From Desulfofustis sp. (lineage in GTDB: Bacteria > Desulfobacterota > Desulfobulbia > Desulfobulbales > Desulfocapsaceae): 6,667 nucleotides of DNA. Made by a program: the position numbers and the translations under genes. The notes under the pieces were generated by a model. It saw nothing but the letters and a program-made list of their open reading frames with translations, did no database searches and was not told where the DNA came from. Location: contig JAQYVS010000161.1 of NCBI GenBank assembly GCA_030145365.1, forward strand, positions 1 through 6,667. Reading direction: 5' to 3'. Positions 1-5,861 of this stretch are shown here, piece by piece (position 1 is the stretch's first letter; each line of letters opens with the position of its first letter).

Positions 1-207
1 GCTGTGACCGTTGGTATGAAAGAGATCCTTGAGAGCCGCAAGGTCCGCATGTATATGAACCGTTTCTGGCAATCCGCCATTGTTCGCAAAATACTTCACG
101 GCCCAATTTCTCCTGATGTTCCTGCCTCATTGCTCCAGACACATCGGGATGTTCGTTTTGTCATTGCTGATTATGTAGCTGAACTGCCGGAACCGGAATT
201 GAAGTAG
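1..207 (+). CDS. NagB-like glucosamine-6-phosphate deaminase/isomerase family protein, C-terminal end (5' truncated)
   Basis: The reading frame is open from the first base to a TAG stop, giving the last 68 residues. The real start is upstream of the window. The segment starting AVTVGMKEILESRKV matches the 'aiTvGmxxIlxArkv' strand-helix near the C-terminus of the NagB/6-phosphogluconolactonase fold. It is followed by 'VPASLLQTH' (local residues 40-48), the family's conserved '(P)aSxLQxH' element. NagB proper converts glucosamine-6-phosphate to fructose-6-phosphate and ammonia in the cytoplasm. Oddity: canonical NagB has a Gly-x-x-Lys loop after 'ArkvxxxxxG'. Here that stretch reads MYMNRFWQSAIVRKIL, with no such Gly/Lys pair, so this looks like a divergent paralogue whose exact substrate may differ. 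It lies 73 nt upstream of the oxidoreductase and is probably co-transcribed with it. The family call is fairly sure; deaminase activity is not. Confidence 0.8.
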   Translation, partial: AVTVGMKEILESRKVRMYMNRFWQSAIVRKILHGPISPDVPASLLQTHRDVRFVIADYVAELPEPELK

Positions 208-213
208 GTTAAA

Positions 214-248
214 ACAGGATGTGTTGTGGGCTGCAGATACCATCCTGT
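214..248 (+). repeat. Inverted repeat between the NagB-like gene and the oxidoreductase gene
   Basis: ACAGGATG (214-221) and CATCCTGT (241-248) are perfect 8-bp inverted arms around a 19-nt loop. A second, overlapping pairing, GATAC (236-240) with GTATC (247-251), would compete with it. A run of five T (258-262) lies 9 nt beyond the larger stem, too far and too weak for a convincing terminator. The downstream gene is in the same direction with its own ribosome site just after, so I infer an mRNA processing or stability hairpin, or an operator, rather than a transcription stop. Confidence 0.4.
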
Positions 249-265
249 ATCAGAATCTTTTTCAT

Positions 266-271
266 AAGGAG
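266..271 (+). promoter_or_regulatory. Ribosome binding site deciding the TTG start at 281
   Basis: AAGGAG lies 9 nt before the TTG at 281. The in-frame ATG at 221 has no such site and would add 20 residues ahead of the Rossmann fold, so this site decides the start. Confidence 0.8.
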
Positions 272-280
272 ACGATTATT

Positions 281-1300
281 TTGCGATTTGGATTAATAGG
301 ATACGGTCTCTGGGGAATCCATCATGCGCGAGCTATTGTAAAAGCGCCCGGAGCTGAATTGAGTGGGATTGCATGTAGCAGTAGAGAGACCTTAGAAAAA
401 GCCAAAATGGATTTTCCAGATGTTCCTGTGTATCTGGGCTACGAAAACTTGCTCTCACAAGAAACTATCGAGGCAGTTGATATCGTTGTCCCCAATCATC
501 TGCACACTGAGATTGGCACAGCCGCATTACACGCAGGCAAGGATGTCCTTTTAGAAAAACCAATGGCCTTAAGCCTCAAGGACTGTGACAGGTTAATTGA
601 GGCAGCCAGAGAAAATGACAGAGTATTGACGATAGGTCATGAATTCCGCATCTCAACCCAGTGGGGACGTCTAAAAACGATTGTCGATGAAGGCCAGATC
701 GGTGAGCCGCTCTACGCTCTGGTTACTCTTTTTCGCCATCCTTATCGGCCAGGCTCTCAAGGCTGGCGTTATACAGCGGACAAGGTAGGTTCCTGGACGC
801 TTGAAGAACCAGTACATTTTTTTGACTCGCTGATGTGGTATTTCGAAAAATGGGGTGATCCAACCCATATATCTGCCTGCGGCAGTTCCAAAACCAGAGT
901 ACATGGCATGTACGACAACTTCTCCGCTTTTATAAAATGGCCGGGCCAACTCTATGGCATTGTCACGCAAACCCTAGGTGGTTTTGAACATCATCAAGTC
1001 ATGGAAATCGTTGGCACGGAGGGATCCATCCGTACATGGTGGAGTGGAACGATGGACAGAACAAGAGAACCGCTGTTTGAATTGAAGGTACAAACCAAAG
1101 GTCGGGACAAATGTGAACGACTTGAACTACCGCCATCTGGTGAATTATTTGAGCTTGAAGAGGAGCTCTGCAGAGTCGTCGATGCCTTTCGAGAGCGAAA
1201 GCCCATTGTCTCAGCAGAGGAAGCCCGCAAAAGGGTTTTGATATGTATAGAAGCAGAAAGATCACTGAAAGAAGGTCGTGAGGTTAAACTGCACTTTTAA
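281..1300 (+). CDS. Gfo/Idh/MocA family NAD(P)-dependent sugar oxidoreductase
   Basis: Read from the TTG at 281, the protein has 339 residues, usual for the family. These cytoplasmic enzymes oxidise or reduce a hydroxyl of a sugar, inositol or sugar derivative using NAD(P). The N-terminus starts directly with the Rossmann strand and dinucleotide motif G7-Y-G9-L-W-G12. The family signature Glu-Lys-Pro is at residues 92-94, where the lysine is a catalytic or cofactor-contacting residue. The second half is the alpha/beta substrate domain; 'EEPVHFFDSLMW' (about 175-186) holds the conserved His179 and Asp182 corresponding to the GxHxxD active-site motif. The C-terminus 'AEEARKRVLICIEAERSLKEGREV' is the typical last helix. 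The ATG at 221 is in frame but is rejected because it lacks a ribosome site and would give the protein a non-homologous leader. It precedes the sugar importer genes by 72 nt. The substrate cannot be read from sequence; an imported sugar or its derivative is the inference. Confidence 0.92.
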   Translation: MRFGLIGYGLWGIHHARAIVKAPGAELSGIACSSRETLEKAKMDFPDVPVYLGYENLLSQETIEAVDIVVPNHLHTEIGTAALHAGKDVLLEKPMALSLKDCDRLIEAARENDRVLTIGHEFRISTQWGRLKTIVDEGQIGEPLYALVTLFRHPYRPGSQGWRYTADKVGSWTLEEPVHFFDSLMWYFEKWGDPTHISACGSSKTRVHGMYDNFSAFIKWPGQLYGIVTQTLGGFEHHQVMEIVGTEGSIRTWWSGTMDRTREPLFELKVQTKGRDKCERLELPPSGELFELEEELCRVVDAFRERKPIVSAEEARKRVLICIEAERSLKEGREVKLHF

Positions 1301-1321
1301 CAGTCCCATCTTGAACGTTTT

Positions 1322-1358
1322 GTGATTGTTAATGTGCCATTAACTAAAAAACAATGAC
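1322..1358 (+). promoter_or_regulatory. Nested inverted repeats just upstream of the binding-protein gene (operator or mRNA hairpin)
   Basis: GTTAATG (1328-1334) and CATTAAC (1338-1344) form a perfect 17-bp palindrome with a 3-nt centre, the size of a dimeric repressor operator. An outer, partly competing pairing joins GTGATTGTT (1322-1330) to AACAATGAC (1350-1358), 8 of 9 positions complementary, and ends directly against the AGGAGG ribosome site at 1359. I see no good -35/-10 pair next to it. Function is inferred: regulator binding or an RNA structure affecting translation of the binding protein. Confidence 0.45.
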
Positions 1359-1364
1359 AGGAGG
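1359..1364 (+). promoter_or_regulatory. Strong ribosome binding site of the sugar-binding protein gene
   Basis: AGGAGG, the full consensus, lies 8 nt before the ATG at 1373. It is the strongest site in the window, fitting the need for molar excess of the binding protein over the membrane subunits. Confidence 0.85.
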
Positions 1365-1372
1365 TATCCGCT

Positions 1373-2629
1373 ATGAAACGGTATGAAAAACTGTTGGGTT
1401 TGGTCTTAACTTTTTTCGCAGTTATGCTCTTCTTCACAGCAAGTGGGGTTCTGGCCGAGGAAAAGAAGCTGACGGTTCTCACCTGGAACATTCCATATTT
1501 TGAGGAAGGTTTTAATCAGTGGGTGACTGCCTTCAACAAGATACACCCAGACATCACAATTGAACGGTTGGACAAAAAAGGTAGTGAATGGAGTACGTTT
1601 TATCAAACCCAGGTAGTAGCTGGCACCGCACCGGACATCATTGATATTCAGGGAGGTTTGTGGCTAGAATACGCCTCAAAAGGTGGTTTACTGGACATTA
1701 GCGACTACCTGAAAAAGGACAGTGACTATACCGATCGGATCTATCCTGAGATCCTCAAATCCTGGGCATTTGAGGATAAAAATTACGGAGTTCCGTTCTA
1801 CATCAGTAAGACTCTTTTATTTTACAACAAATTGATGTTCAAAGAGGCAGGACTAAGTGGTCCCCCTACCAGTTTTGACGAGTTACTGGCTTTTGCCGGG
1901 AAGATGGCTCAGGGTGAAAAAACCGGTTTTATGACCCTGAACTTCGACTGGCTTTACTGGCCGCTGTTCGCCGCCAATGGGGTAGAACTCCTGACGCCGG
2001 ATCTGAAGCAAGCAGCCTTCAATACGCCTGAAGCTGTCGCAGTGGTTGATGCTCTGGCAAAAGCCACAGCATCTGGAGCCATTAACAAGATCAGCTGGAC
2101 TGGGCGCTGGGTAGAACCTAATGGCGCATTTGCCAGCGGCAATGTCGGAATGCTTCAGGCCCATGCCCCGGCTTTCTTATGGTTTAAAAGCAAGGGAGAC
2201 TGGGTATCAGAAGAAACGGTGGGAGCAACGCATATGCCGGGTGGCTGGTCTACACCAAACTCTCATGCATTGTTGATTTCAAAAAGCTGTAAGTACCCGG
2301 ATGCAGCTTGGGATTTTTTGAAAATTGCTACGAGTGGTGCAGGTGCCAAGGCTTTGGGGACTGGAACCAACAACCTGACCGGCGACAAAATCGTCAATCA
2401 GGAATTGTTCTCCTATTTTGAGAAAGAAATTCCGATTGTCGTTCCCGTACTCAAAACCCAACTTGAACACTTGGACAAACTCGTCGGGAACTGGCCGGCT
2501 GCCAAAGATGCCGAGATTAAAGATGTCTTCTATCCTGAACTTCAGAATGCTCTCCTCGGTCGTAAATCCGCCAAAGAAGCCTTGGCGGACGCAGAAAAGA
2601 AGGTTAATCGTGTTTTGAGTAAACGTTAA
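1373..2629 (+). CDS. Extracellular sugar-binding protein of an ABC importer (family 1)
   Basis: This 418-residue protein is the substrate-capture component of the importer and would act in the periplasm. Residues 1-28 are a Sec signal peptide: a Lys/Arg-containing start, a hydrophobic stretch at about 8-23, and likely cleavage after Ala28 in 'GVLA-EE'. There is no lipobox cysteine, so it should be soluble rather than a lipoprotein. The mature start 'KKLTVLTWNI' and the following 'FNKIHPDITIERL...TQVVAGTAPDIIDI' are hallmarks of the maltose/multiple-sugar binding family, as are 'YGVPFYISKTLLFYNKLMFKEAGL', 'GNVGMLQAHAP' and 'YPDAAWDFLKI'. Length is normal for the family. Aromatic residues are frequent (for example 'FDWLYWPLF', 'GRWVEP'), as in carbohydrate-binding clefts. 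The start is fixed by AGGAGG 8 nt upstream. Two permease genes follow after a 72-nt gap containing a stem-loop. The exact sugar is unknown. Confidence 0.93.
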   Translation: MKRYEKLLGLVLTFFAVMLFFTASGVLAEEKKLTVLTWNIPYFEEGFNQWVTAFNKIHPDITIERLDKKGSEWSTFYQTQVVAGTAPDIIDIQGGLWLEYASKGGLLDISDYLKKDSDYTDRIYPEILKSWAFEDKNYGVPFYISKTLLFYNKLMFKEAGLSGPPTSFDELLAFAGKMAQGEKTGFMTLNFDWLYWPLFAANGVELLTPDLKQAAFNTPEAVAVVDALAKATASGAINKISWTGRWVEPNGAFASGNVGMLQAHAPAFLWFKSKGDWVSEETVGATHMPGGWSTPNSHALLISKSCKYPDAAWDFLKIATSGAGAKALGTGTNNLTGDKIVNQELFSYFEKEIPIVVPVLKTQLEHLDKLVGNWPAAKDAEIKDVFYPELQNALLGRKSAKEALADAEKKVNRVLSKR

Positions 2630-2650
2630 CTAAAGCCATATTTTCGGGCT

Positions 2651-2693
2651 CTAACCGGCGGAGGCCTGAGGCAATCCAGACTTCCGCCGTTAG
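2651..2693 (+). other. Intercistronic stem-loop after the binding-protein gene
   Basis: CTAACCGGCGGA (2651-2662) pairs with TCCGCCGTTAG (2683-2693): 11 base pairs with a single bulged C and a 20-nt loop. No T-run follows, so it is not an intrinsic terminator. The next start codon is only 8 nt beyond. Hairpins between a binding-protein gene and its permease genes, as in the classic malE-malF gap, are known to protect the upstream mRNA and lower output of the permeases; that role is inferred here. Confidence 0.65.
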
Positions 2694-2701
2694 TCAGCAA
2701 T

Positions 2702-3607
2702 ATGCCTCTATTCAAGAGAAAAAAAACCAGAGAAATTCTGCTTATCGCCTTTTTTCTGGCGCCTTCACTTATTATTTTCATGTTGTACCGCATTATTCCA
2801 CTCGTCTGGAATGGCGTGCTCTCTTTTCAGTTCTGGTCGCCATATGAACCAGCCGAATTTGCCGGATTGTATCATTACCAGGAAATGCTGTTTTATGACG
2901 ATGTCTTCTGGGAGGTCCTTCTCAACACTGTTTTTTTTATGTTGAGTTCGCCCTTAGGCATTGCCCTGGCTCTAGGAATTGCTCTCTTGGTCAACGCTCC
3001 TATTAAAGGACGAAATTTGTACAGGACCATTGTCTTCATGTCTTATCCGGTCATGACCGTGGCGGTTGGAATTATCTGGCAATGGCTCTACAACGAAAAG
3101 GTAGGGCTCATTAACTATGTCCTTATGAGCTTGGGGATAATAGACGAAGGTATCCCTTTTCTGGAAAGTTTTAATTTGGCCTTGCCCTGTGTCATCGTGG
3201 CTTCAATCTGGCAGGTAGTTGGTTTTTATATGATTGTTCTACTGACCGGATTACAGAATATCCCGCCCAGTTTATATGAATCGGCAGCTATCGACGGGGC
3301 TAGCAGTTGGCAGCAATTCAAACGCATCACGCTGCCATTAATACGTCCATCAATTTTTATTTGCATCGTAATCGGTATAATCAACTCTTTTACCAACTTT
3401 GACTTGGTCTTCGTCATGACTCAGGGCGGACCGGGACATGCCACAGATCTACTGATTAACTATATTTATGATGCAGCTTTTAAGTTATCAAAATTTGACT
3501 ATGCTGCTGCTTTGACCATGGTTAACTTCCTCTTTTTCCTTGGCCTCGCACTAATTGCCAACAAGCTATCCGGCGGTGAGGCCGGTGCAGTAGATACCGG
3601 AGATTGA
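2702..3607 (+). CDS. ABC sugar importer permease, MalF/UgpA type
   Basis: This 301-residue inner-membrane protein is one of the two transmembrane subunits. It begins with a basic tail (KRKKTR) and a first helix at about 11-33. Further hydrophobic segments are at about 76-98, 109-131, 162-182, 213-232 and 270-287, giving six helices, the usual minimal MalF-like arrangement. The cytoplasmic EAA loop that docks on the ATPase is clear at about 191-215: 'LYESAAIDGASSWQQFKRIT' followed by 'LPLIRP'. 'FVMTQGGPGHATDLLINYIY' after the fifth helix is typical of this subunit. No good ribosome site precedes ATG 2702; the nearest GGAGG (2660-2664) is 37 nt away and partly inside the hairpin stem. Translation may therefore be weak or depend on structure. 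The gene is followed 5 nt later by its partner permease. Confidence 0.93.
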   Translation: MPLFKRKKTREILLIAFFLAPSLIIFMLYRIIPLVWNGVLSFQFWSPYEPAEFAGLYHYQEMLFYDDVFWEVLLNTVFFMLSSPLGIALALGIALLVNAPIKGRNLYRTIVFMSYPVMTVAVGIIWQWLYNEKVGLINYVLMSLGIIDEGIPFLESFNLALPCVIVASIWQVVGFYMIVLLTGLQNIPPSLYESAAIDGASSWQQFKRITLPLIRPSIFICIVIGIINSFTNFDLVFVMTQGGPGHATDLLINYIYDAAFKLSKFDYAAALTMVNFLFFLGLALIANKLSGGEAGAVDTGD

Positions 3608-3612
3608 CAATC

Positions 3613-4425
3613 ATGAAGCGTTATCCACATTGGCCAATCCACCTGACACTGAGTGTTATTTGTTCTTTGATGCTGGTACCGTTTATCTGGGTTCTGAAAA
3701 CCAGCCTGACCGGTGAAAATATTTTCACCTATCCTCCGTCAGTCCTGCCCCAAGACCCGCACTTGTTTTATTATGTGGATGTCTGGTACTCGATTCCTTT
3801 TTTTCGGTATCTGGTGAACAGTTTCCTGGTGTCCGTGCTTGTGGTGGCAGCCAATATTGTTTTTAACGCGATGGCCGGATACGCTCTGACCCGTGACTTC
3901 CTTGGCAAACGTGGCATTATCATGCTTTTTCTAAGTTGTATGATGATCCCCTTCCAAGTTACTATCATTCCAGCCTATTTGATCACCAAAGAACTTGGAC
4001 TGCTCAATACGTATCTCGGCATGGCACTCCCGATTATGTCGACCATTGTCTGTATTTTTGTCTTTAAGGCAAGTTTTGATGCAGTGCCTCGGTCACTCAT
4101 TGACGCTGCTCGAATTGATGGGTTACCCGATTGGAAAATCATTTTCCGAATCATGCTGCCATTGTCCCAGTCGGCAATTGCCACAAATATAATCTTGGCT
4201 TTCATCTGGTCATGGAACAACTTCCTATGGCCTCTGGTTATCATCAGAGACCAGCACATGCAGACATTGCCCCTTGGTTTATCACGGTTTCTTACCGTGG
4301 TAGAAGATACAACCGGTGCCCTGTATGCTTTTTGCATCATGGTATTGCTGCCAGGTCTCGTAGTCTTTCTATTGGCACAACGGCAATTCATAGCTGGATT
4401 AACTACAGGTGCAGCCAAGGGCTAA
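3613..4425 (+). CDS. ABC sugar importer permease, MalG/UgpE type
   Basis: This 270-residue inner-membrane protein is the second permease subunit. I chose ATG 3613 over the in-frame TTG 3604 because GGAG (3599-3602) lies 10 nt before the ATG but only 1 nt before the TTG. Six hydrophobic segments are visible, at about 10-28, 69-92, 101-121, 135-151, 188-209 and 238-256. The EAA loop is at about 160-184: 'SLIDAARIDGLPDWKIIFRI' then 'MLPLSQ', matching the consensus that binds the ATPase. The C-terminus 'QRQFIAGLTTGAAKG' is the near-invariant ending of MalG-type subunits, so the gene is complete. It forms the channel with the preceding gene product. No ATPase gene follows; instead the small anchored protein begins 9 nt downstream. 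Confidence 0.94.
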   Translation: MKRYPHWPIHLTLSVICSLMLVPFIWVLKTSLTGENIFTYPPSVLPQDPHLFYYVDVWYSIPFFRYLVNSFLVSVLVVAANIVFNAMAGYALTRDFLGKRGIIMLFLSCMMIPFQVTIIPAYLITKELGLLNTYLGMALPIMSTIVCIFVFKASFDAVPRSLIDAARIDGLPDWKIIFRIMLPLSQSAIATNIILAFIWSWNNFLWPLVIIRDQHMQTLPLGLSRFLTVVEDTTGALYAFCIMVLLPGLVVFLLAQRQFIAGLTTGAAKG

Positions 4426-4434
4426 TGAAGTGAC

Positions 4435-4812
4435 ATGCTGAAAAGTATCTTCATCAACCGCTATACAATCGCACTCTTTATTACGATTGTAATCGCTCTG
4501 TTTTGGAATCTTTTTGTGATCCTCAATGATCAGGGTATTCTCCACGGTCGTGTGATTGATCAAGCAAAGAGACCCATTGAAGGGGCCAGAGTAATTCTCA
4601 GTGAAAAAACACTCCTGGTAACCGCACCAAGAGATGAAGTGACCACCGATGCACAGGGATACTTCAGATTTGAAGGCCATAAGCTCTATCATCTCTATCT
4701 GGAAGCAAAAAAAGGAGGGGCCGGTTCTGCATCCTCCAAGGAAGTCAGATTGTATTTCAAGGGACAAAATAAAACACTTAAAGAACCTCTTGTTCTGGAG
4801 CTTATTAATTGA
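4435..4812 (+). CDS. Small membrane-anchored protein with a carboxypeptidase-regulatory-like beta domain
   Basis: The protein has 125 residues. A hydrophobic segment at about 10-30 (TIALFITIVIALFWNLFVIL) looks like an uncleaved N-terminal anchor, with Lys and Arg before it favouring an inside N-terminus and an outside C-terminus. Residues 35 to about 92 resemble the CarboxypepD_reg/transthyretin-like fold: 'GILHGRVIDQAKRPIEGARVIL' is the typical 'G.V.D..g.pi.gA.V.l' opening and 'TTDAQGYFRFEG' is the conserved 'TD..G.f.f.' turn. The rest is hydrophilic with a Gly/Ser patch (94-101) and two final beta-like stretches. No catalytic residues are evident. It starts 9 nt after the second permease and overlaps the dehydrogenase by 4 nt, so it is embedded in the importer operon. 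Its ribosome site is weak (GAAG, 4427-4430). Domain call is good; role is unknown. It may bind sugar, stabilise the importer or contact the binding protein, but these are guesses. Confidence 0.75.
   Translation: MLKSIFINRYTIALFITIVIALFWNLFVILNDQGILHGRVIDQAKRPIEGARVILSEKTLLVTAPRDEVTTDAQGYFRFEGHKLYHLYLEAKKGGAGSASSKEVRLYFKGQNKTLKEPLVLELIN
4797..4800 (+). promoter_or_regulatory. Ribosome binding site deciding the TTG start at 4809
   Basis: GGAG lies 8 nt before TTG 4809, inside the end of the preceding gene. The nearby ATG at 4813 is in another frame that stops after six codons, so TTG is the only sensible start. Confidence 0.7.
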
Positions 4813-5858
4813 ATGAAAAAAGCCATCCATTGATTCTTTTTGACCCATATCCGCGCTCCAGGGAATTAATTTTCAGCGATGATCTGTGGCAGCGGTTGCA
4901 AGGCCTAGGCAAAGTAGTTTCCGCCAATGATAGCCCGATGTCCGCTGAACAATTCGATCACTATTTGCCTGAGGCAAAAGCGATAATCGGACAAACTGCT
5001 CTGCCTAAAAAGCGACTGGCTAAAGCATTGCAATTAAAGGCTGTTCTCAATATAGAAGGAAATTTTTTACCCAATCTCGATTATGAGACCTGCCTCCACA
5101 GAGGTATTCATGTTCTGGCCGCGGCCCCAGCTTTTGCAAAACCAGTGGCCGAATGTGCTTTAGCTTTTGCCCTAGATCTTGCCAGAGGAATTACCAGGGC
5201 TGACCGGGACTTTCGAAACGGTGTTGAACAGTATGGGCTGTTGGGGAACCAGGGAACTTTCTCTCTGGTTGGTGCCGAAGTTGGCTTGATCGGTCTCGGA
5301 AACCTGGGCCGAGCCTTGTTGCCTTTTCTAACTCCGTTTCAATGTTCAATACGAGCCTATGACCCCTGGTTGCCTGATACATCAATCCGTGAGCTCGGCT
5401 GTAAACCATGTGACTTGGGTGAGATATTGACCTGTAGTCGGGTAATCTTCATCCTGGCCACAGTAACGCAAGAGAATCAAGGCTTCATTGGCCGCCGGGA
5501 ATTTGGGTTGATTCAGCCCGGCAGCATTGTCTTACTTATGAGCCGGGCTGAAGTGGTTGATTGGGAGGCATTCCTCGAAGGAGCGGAACAAGGGAGATAC
5601 AAGGCTGCAACGGACGTTTTCCCAGTCGAACCCGTACCGGCGGGCGATGGTGTTCGCCAAGTTAACAATCTGCTCTTGTCCGCTCACCGAACAGCCGCTC
5701 TTCGAGAATCCTTCTATCGAATCGGTGAGATGGCATTAGATGATTTAGAACTCATTTTAAATAATCTACCGCCAGTACGGATGCAGCAGGCCAGGATGGA
5801 AACGGTGGCTCGTTGCCGGAGCAAACCGGGACGCAGCTATAAAAAAGGAGAGGTTTAA
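4809..5858 (+). CDS. D-isomer-specific 2-hydroxyacid dehydrogenase family protein (divergent)
   Basis: This 349-residue cytoplasmic protein belongs to the NAD-dependent D-2-hydroxyacid dehydrogenases, which interconvert 2-keto acids and D-2-hydroxy acids. The catalytic domain fills about 1-110 and the C-terminal end. 'KPVAECALAFALDLARG' (111-127) is the conserved linker helix. The NAD domain has G162-L-G164-N-L-G167 and 'AYDPW' with Asp185 at the end of the second strand, favouring NAD over NADP. The triad is present: Arg246 in 'SRAEVVD', Glu274 in 'DVFPVEP', His293 in 'SAHRTAA'. These motifs are off-consensus: the usual NxxRG is MSRAE here, and the usual PHxxG is AHRTA. About 25 basic-rich residues at the C-terminus are extra. 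The gene overlaps the small anchored protein by 4 nt (stop inside the TTG/TGA junction), implying translational coupling. It may act on a sugar acid or keto acid arising from the imported sugar; the substrate is not readable. Confidence 0.88.
   Translation: MNEKSHPLILFDPYPRSRELIFSDDLWQRLQGLGKVVSANDSPMSAEQFDHYLPEAKAIIGQTALPKKRLAKALQLKAVLNIEGNFLPNLDYETCLHRGIHVLAAAPAFAKPVAECALAFALDLARGITRADRDFRNGVEQYGLLGNQGTFSLVGAEVGLIGLGNLGRALLPFLTPFQCSIRAYDPWLPDTSIRELGCKPCDLGEILTCSRVIFILATVTQENQGFIGRREFGLIQPGSIVLLMSRAEVVDWEAFLEGAEQGRYKAATDVFPVEPVPAGDGVRQVNNLLLSAHRTAALRESFYRIGEMALDDLELILNNLPPVRMQQARMETVARCRSKPGRSYKKGEV
5845..5853 (+). promoter_or_regulatory. Ribosome binding site deciding the TTG start at 5862
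   Basis: AAGGAGAGG lies 8 nt before TTG 5862 (11 nt measured from the AAGGAG core), inside the last codons of the dehydrogenase gene. No ATG or GTG occurs in frame before the conserved HADD motif other than codons already within the fold. Confidence 0.7.
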
Positions 5859-5861
5859 CCC

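Noticed and set aside
214..262. Intrinsic terminator after the NagB-like gene
   Set aside because: The T-run is short and 9 nt from the 8-bp stem, the stem is not GC-rich, and a same-strand gene follows at once.
221..280. 20-codon N-terminal extension of the oxidoreductase from ATG 221
   Set aside because: It has no ribosome site, spans an inverted-repeat arm and would precede the Rossmann motif with unrelated sequence; AAGGAG before TTG 281 fits better.
1373..1456. Lipoprotein signal on the binding protein
   Set aside because: There is no cysteine in the signal region; the sequence fits a type I signal peptide ending at Ala28.
3604..3612. TTG 3604 as start of the second permease
   Set aside because: GGAG is only 1 nt before it but 10 nt before ATG 3613, which also gives the usual N-terminus.
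3975..4418. 147-codon minus-strand reading frame
   Set aside because: It lies wholly antisense to the well-supported MalG-type permease, has no recognisable domain, and is rich in residues expected from a shadow frame.
4131..4433. 100-codon plus-strand frame inside the second permease
   Set aside because: It is out of frame with a gene whose EAA loop and C-terminal signature are intact; no frameshift is needed to explain the region.
4399..4848. 149-codon minus-strand reading frame over the small anchored protein
   Set aside because: The plus-strand frame has a membrane anchor, a recognisable beta domain and operon-type spacing; the antisense product shows no family motif.
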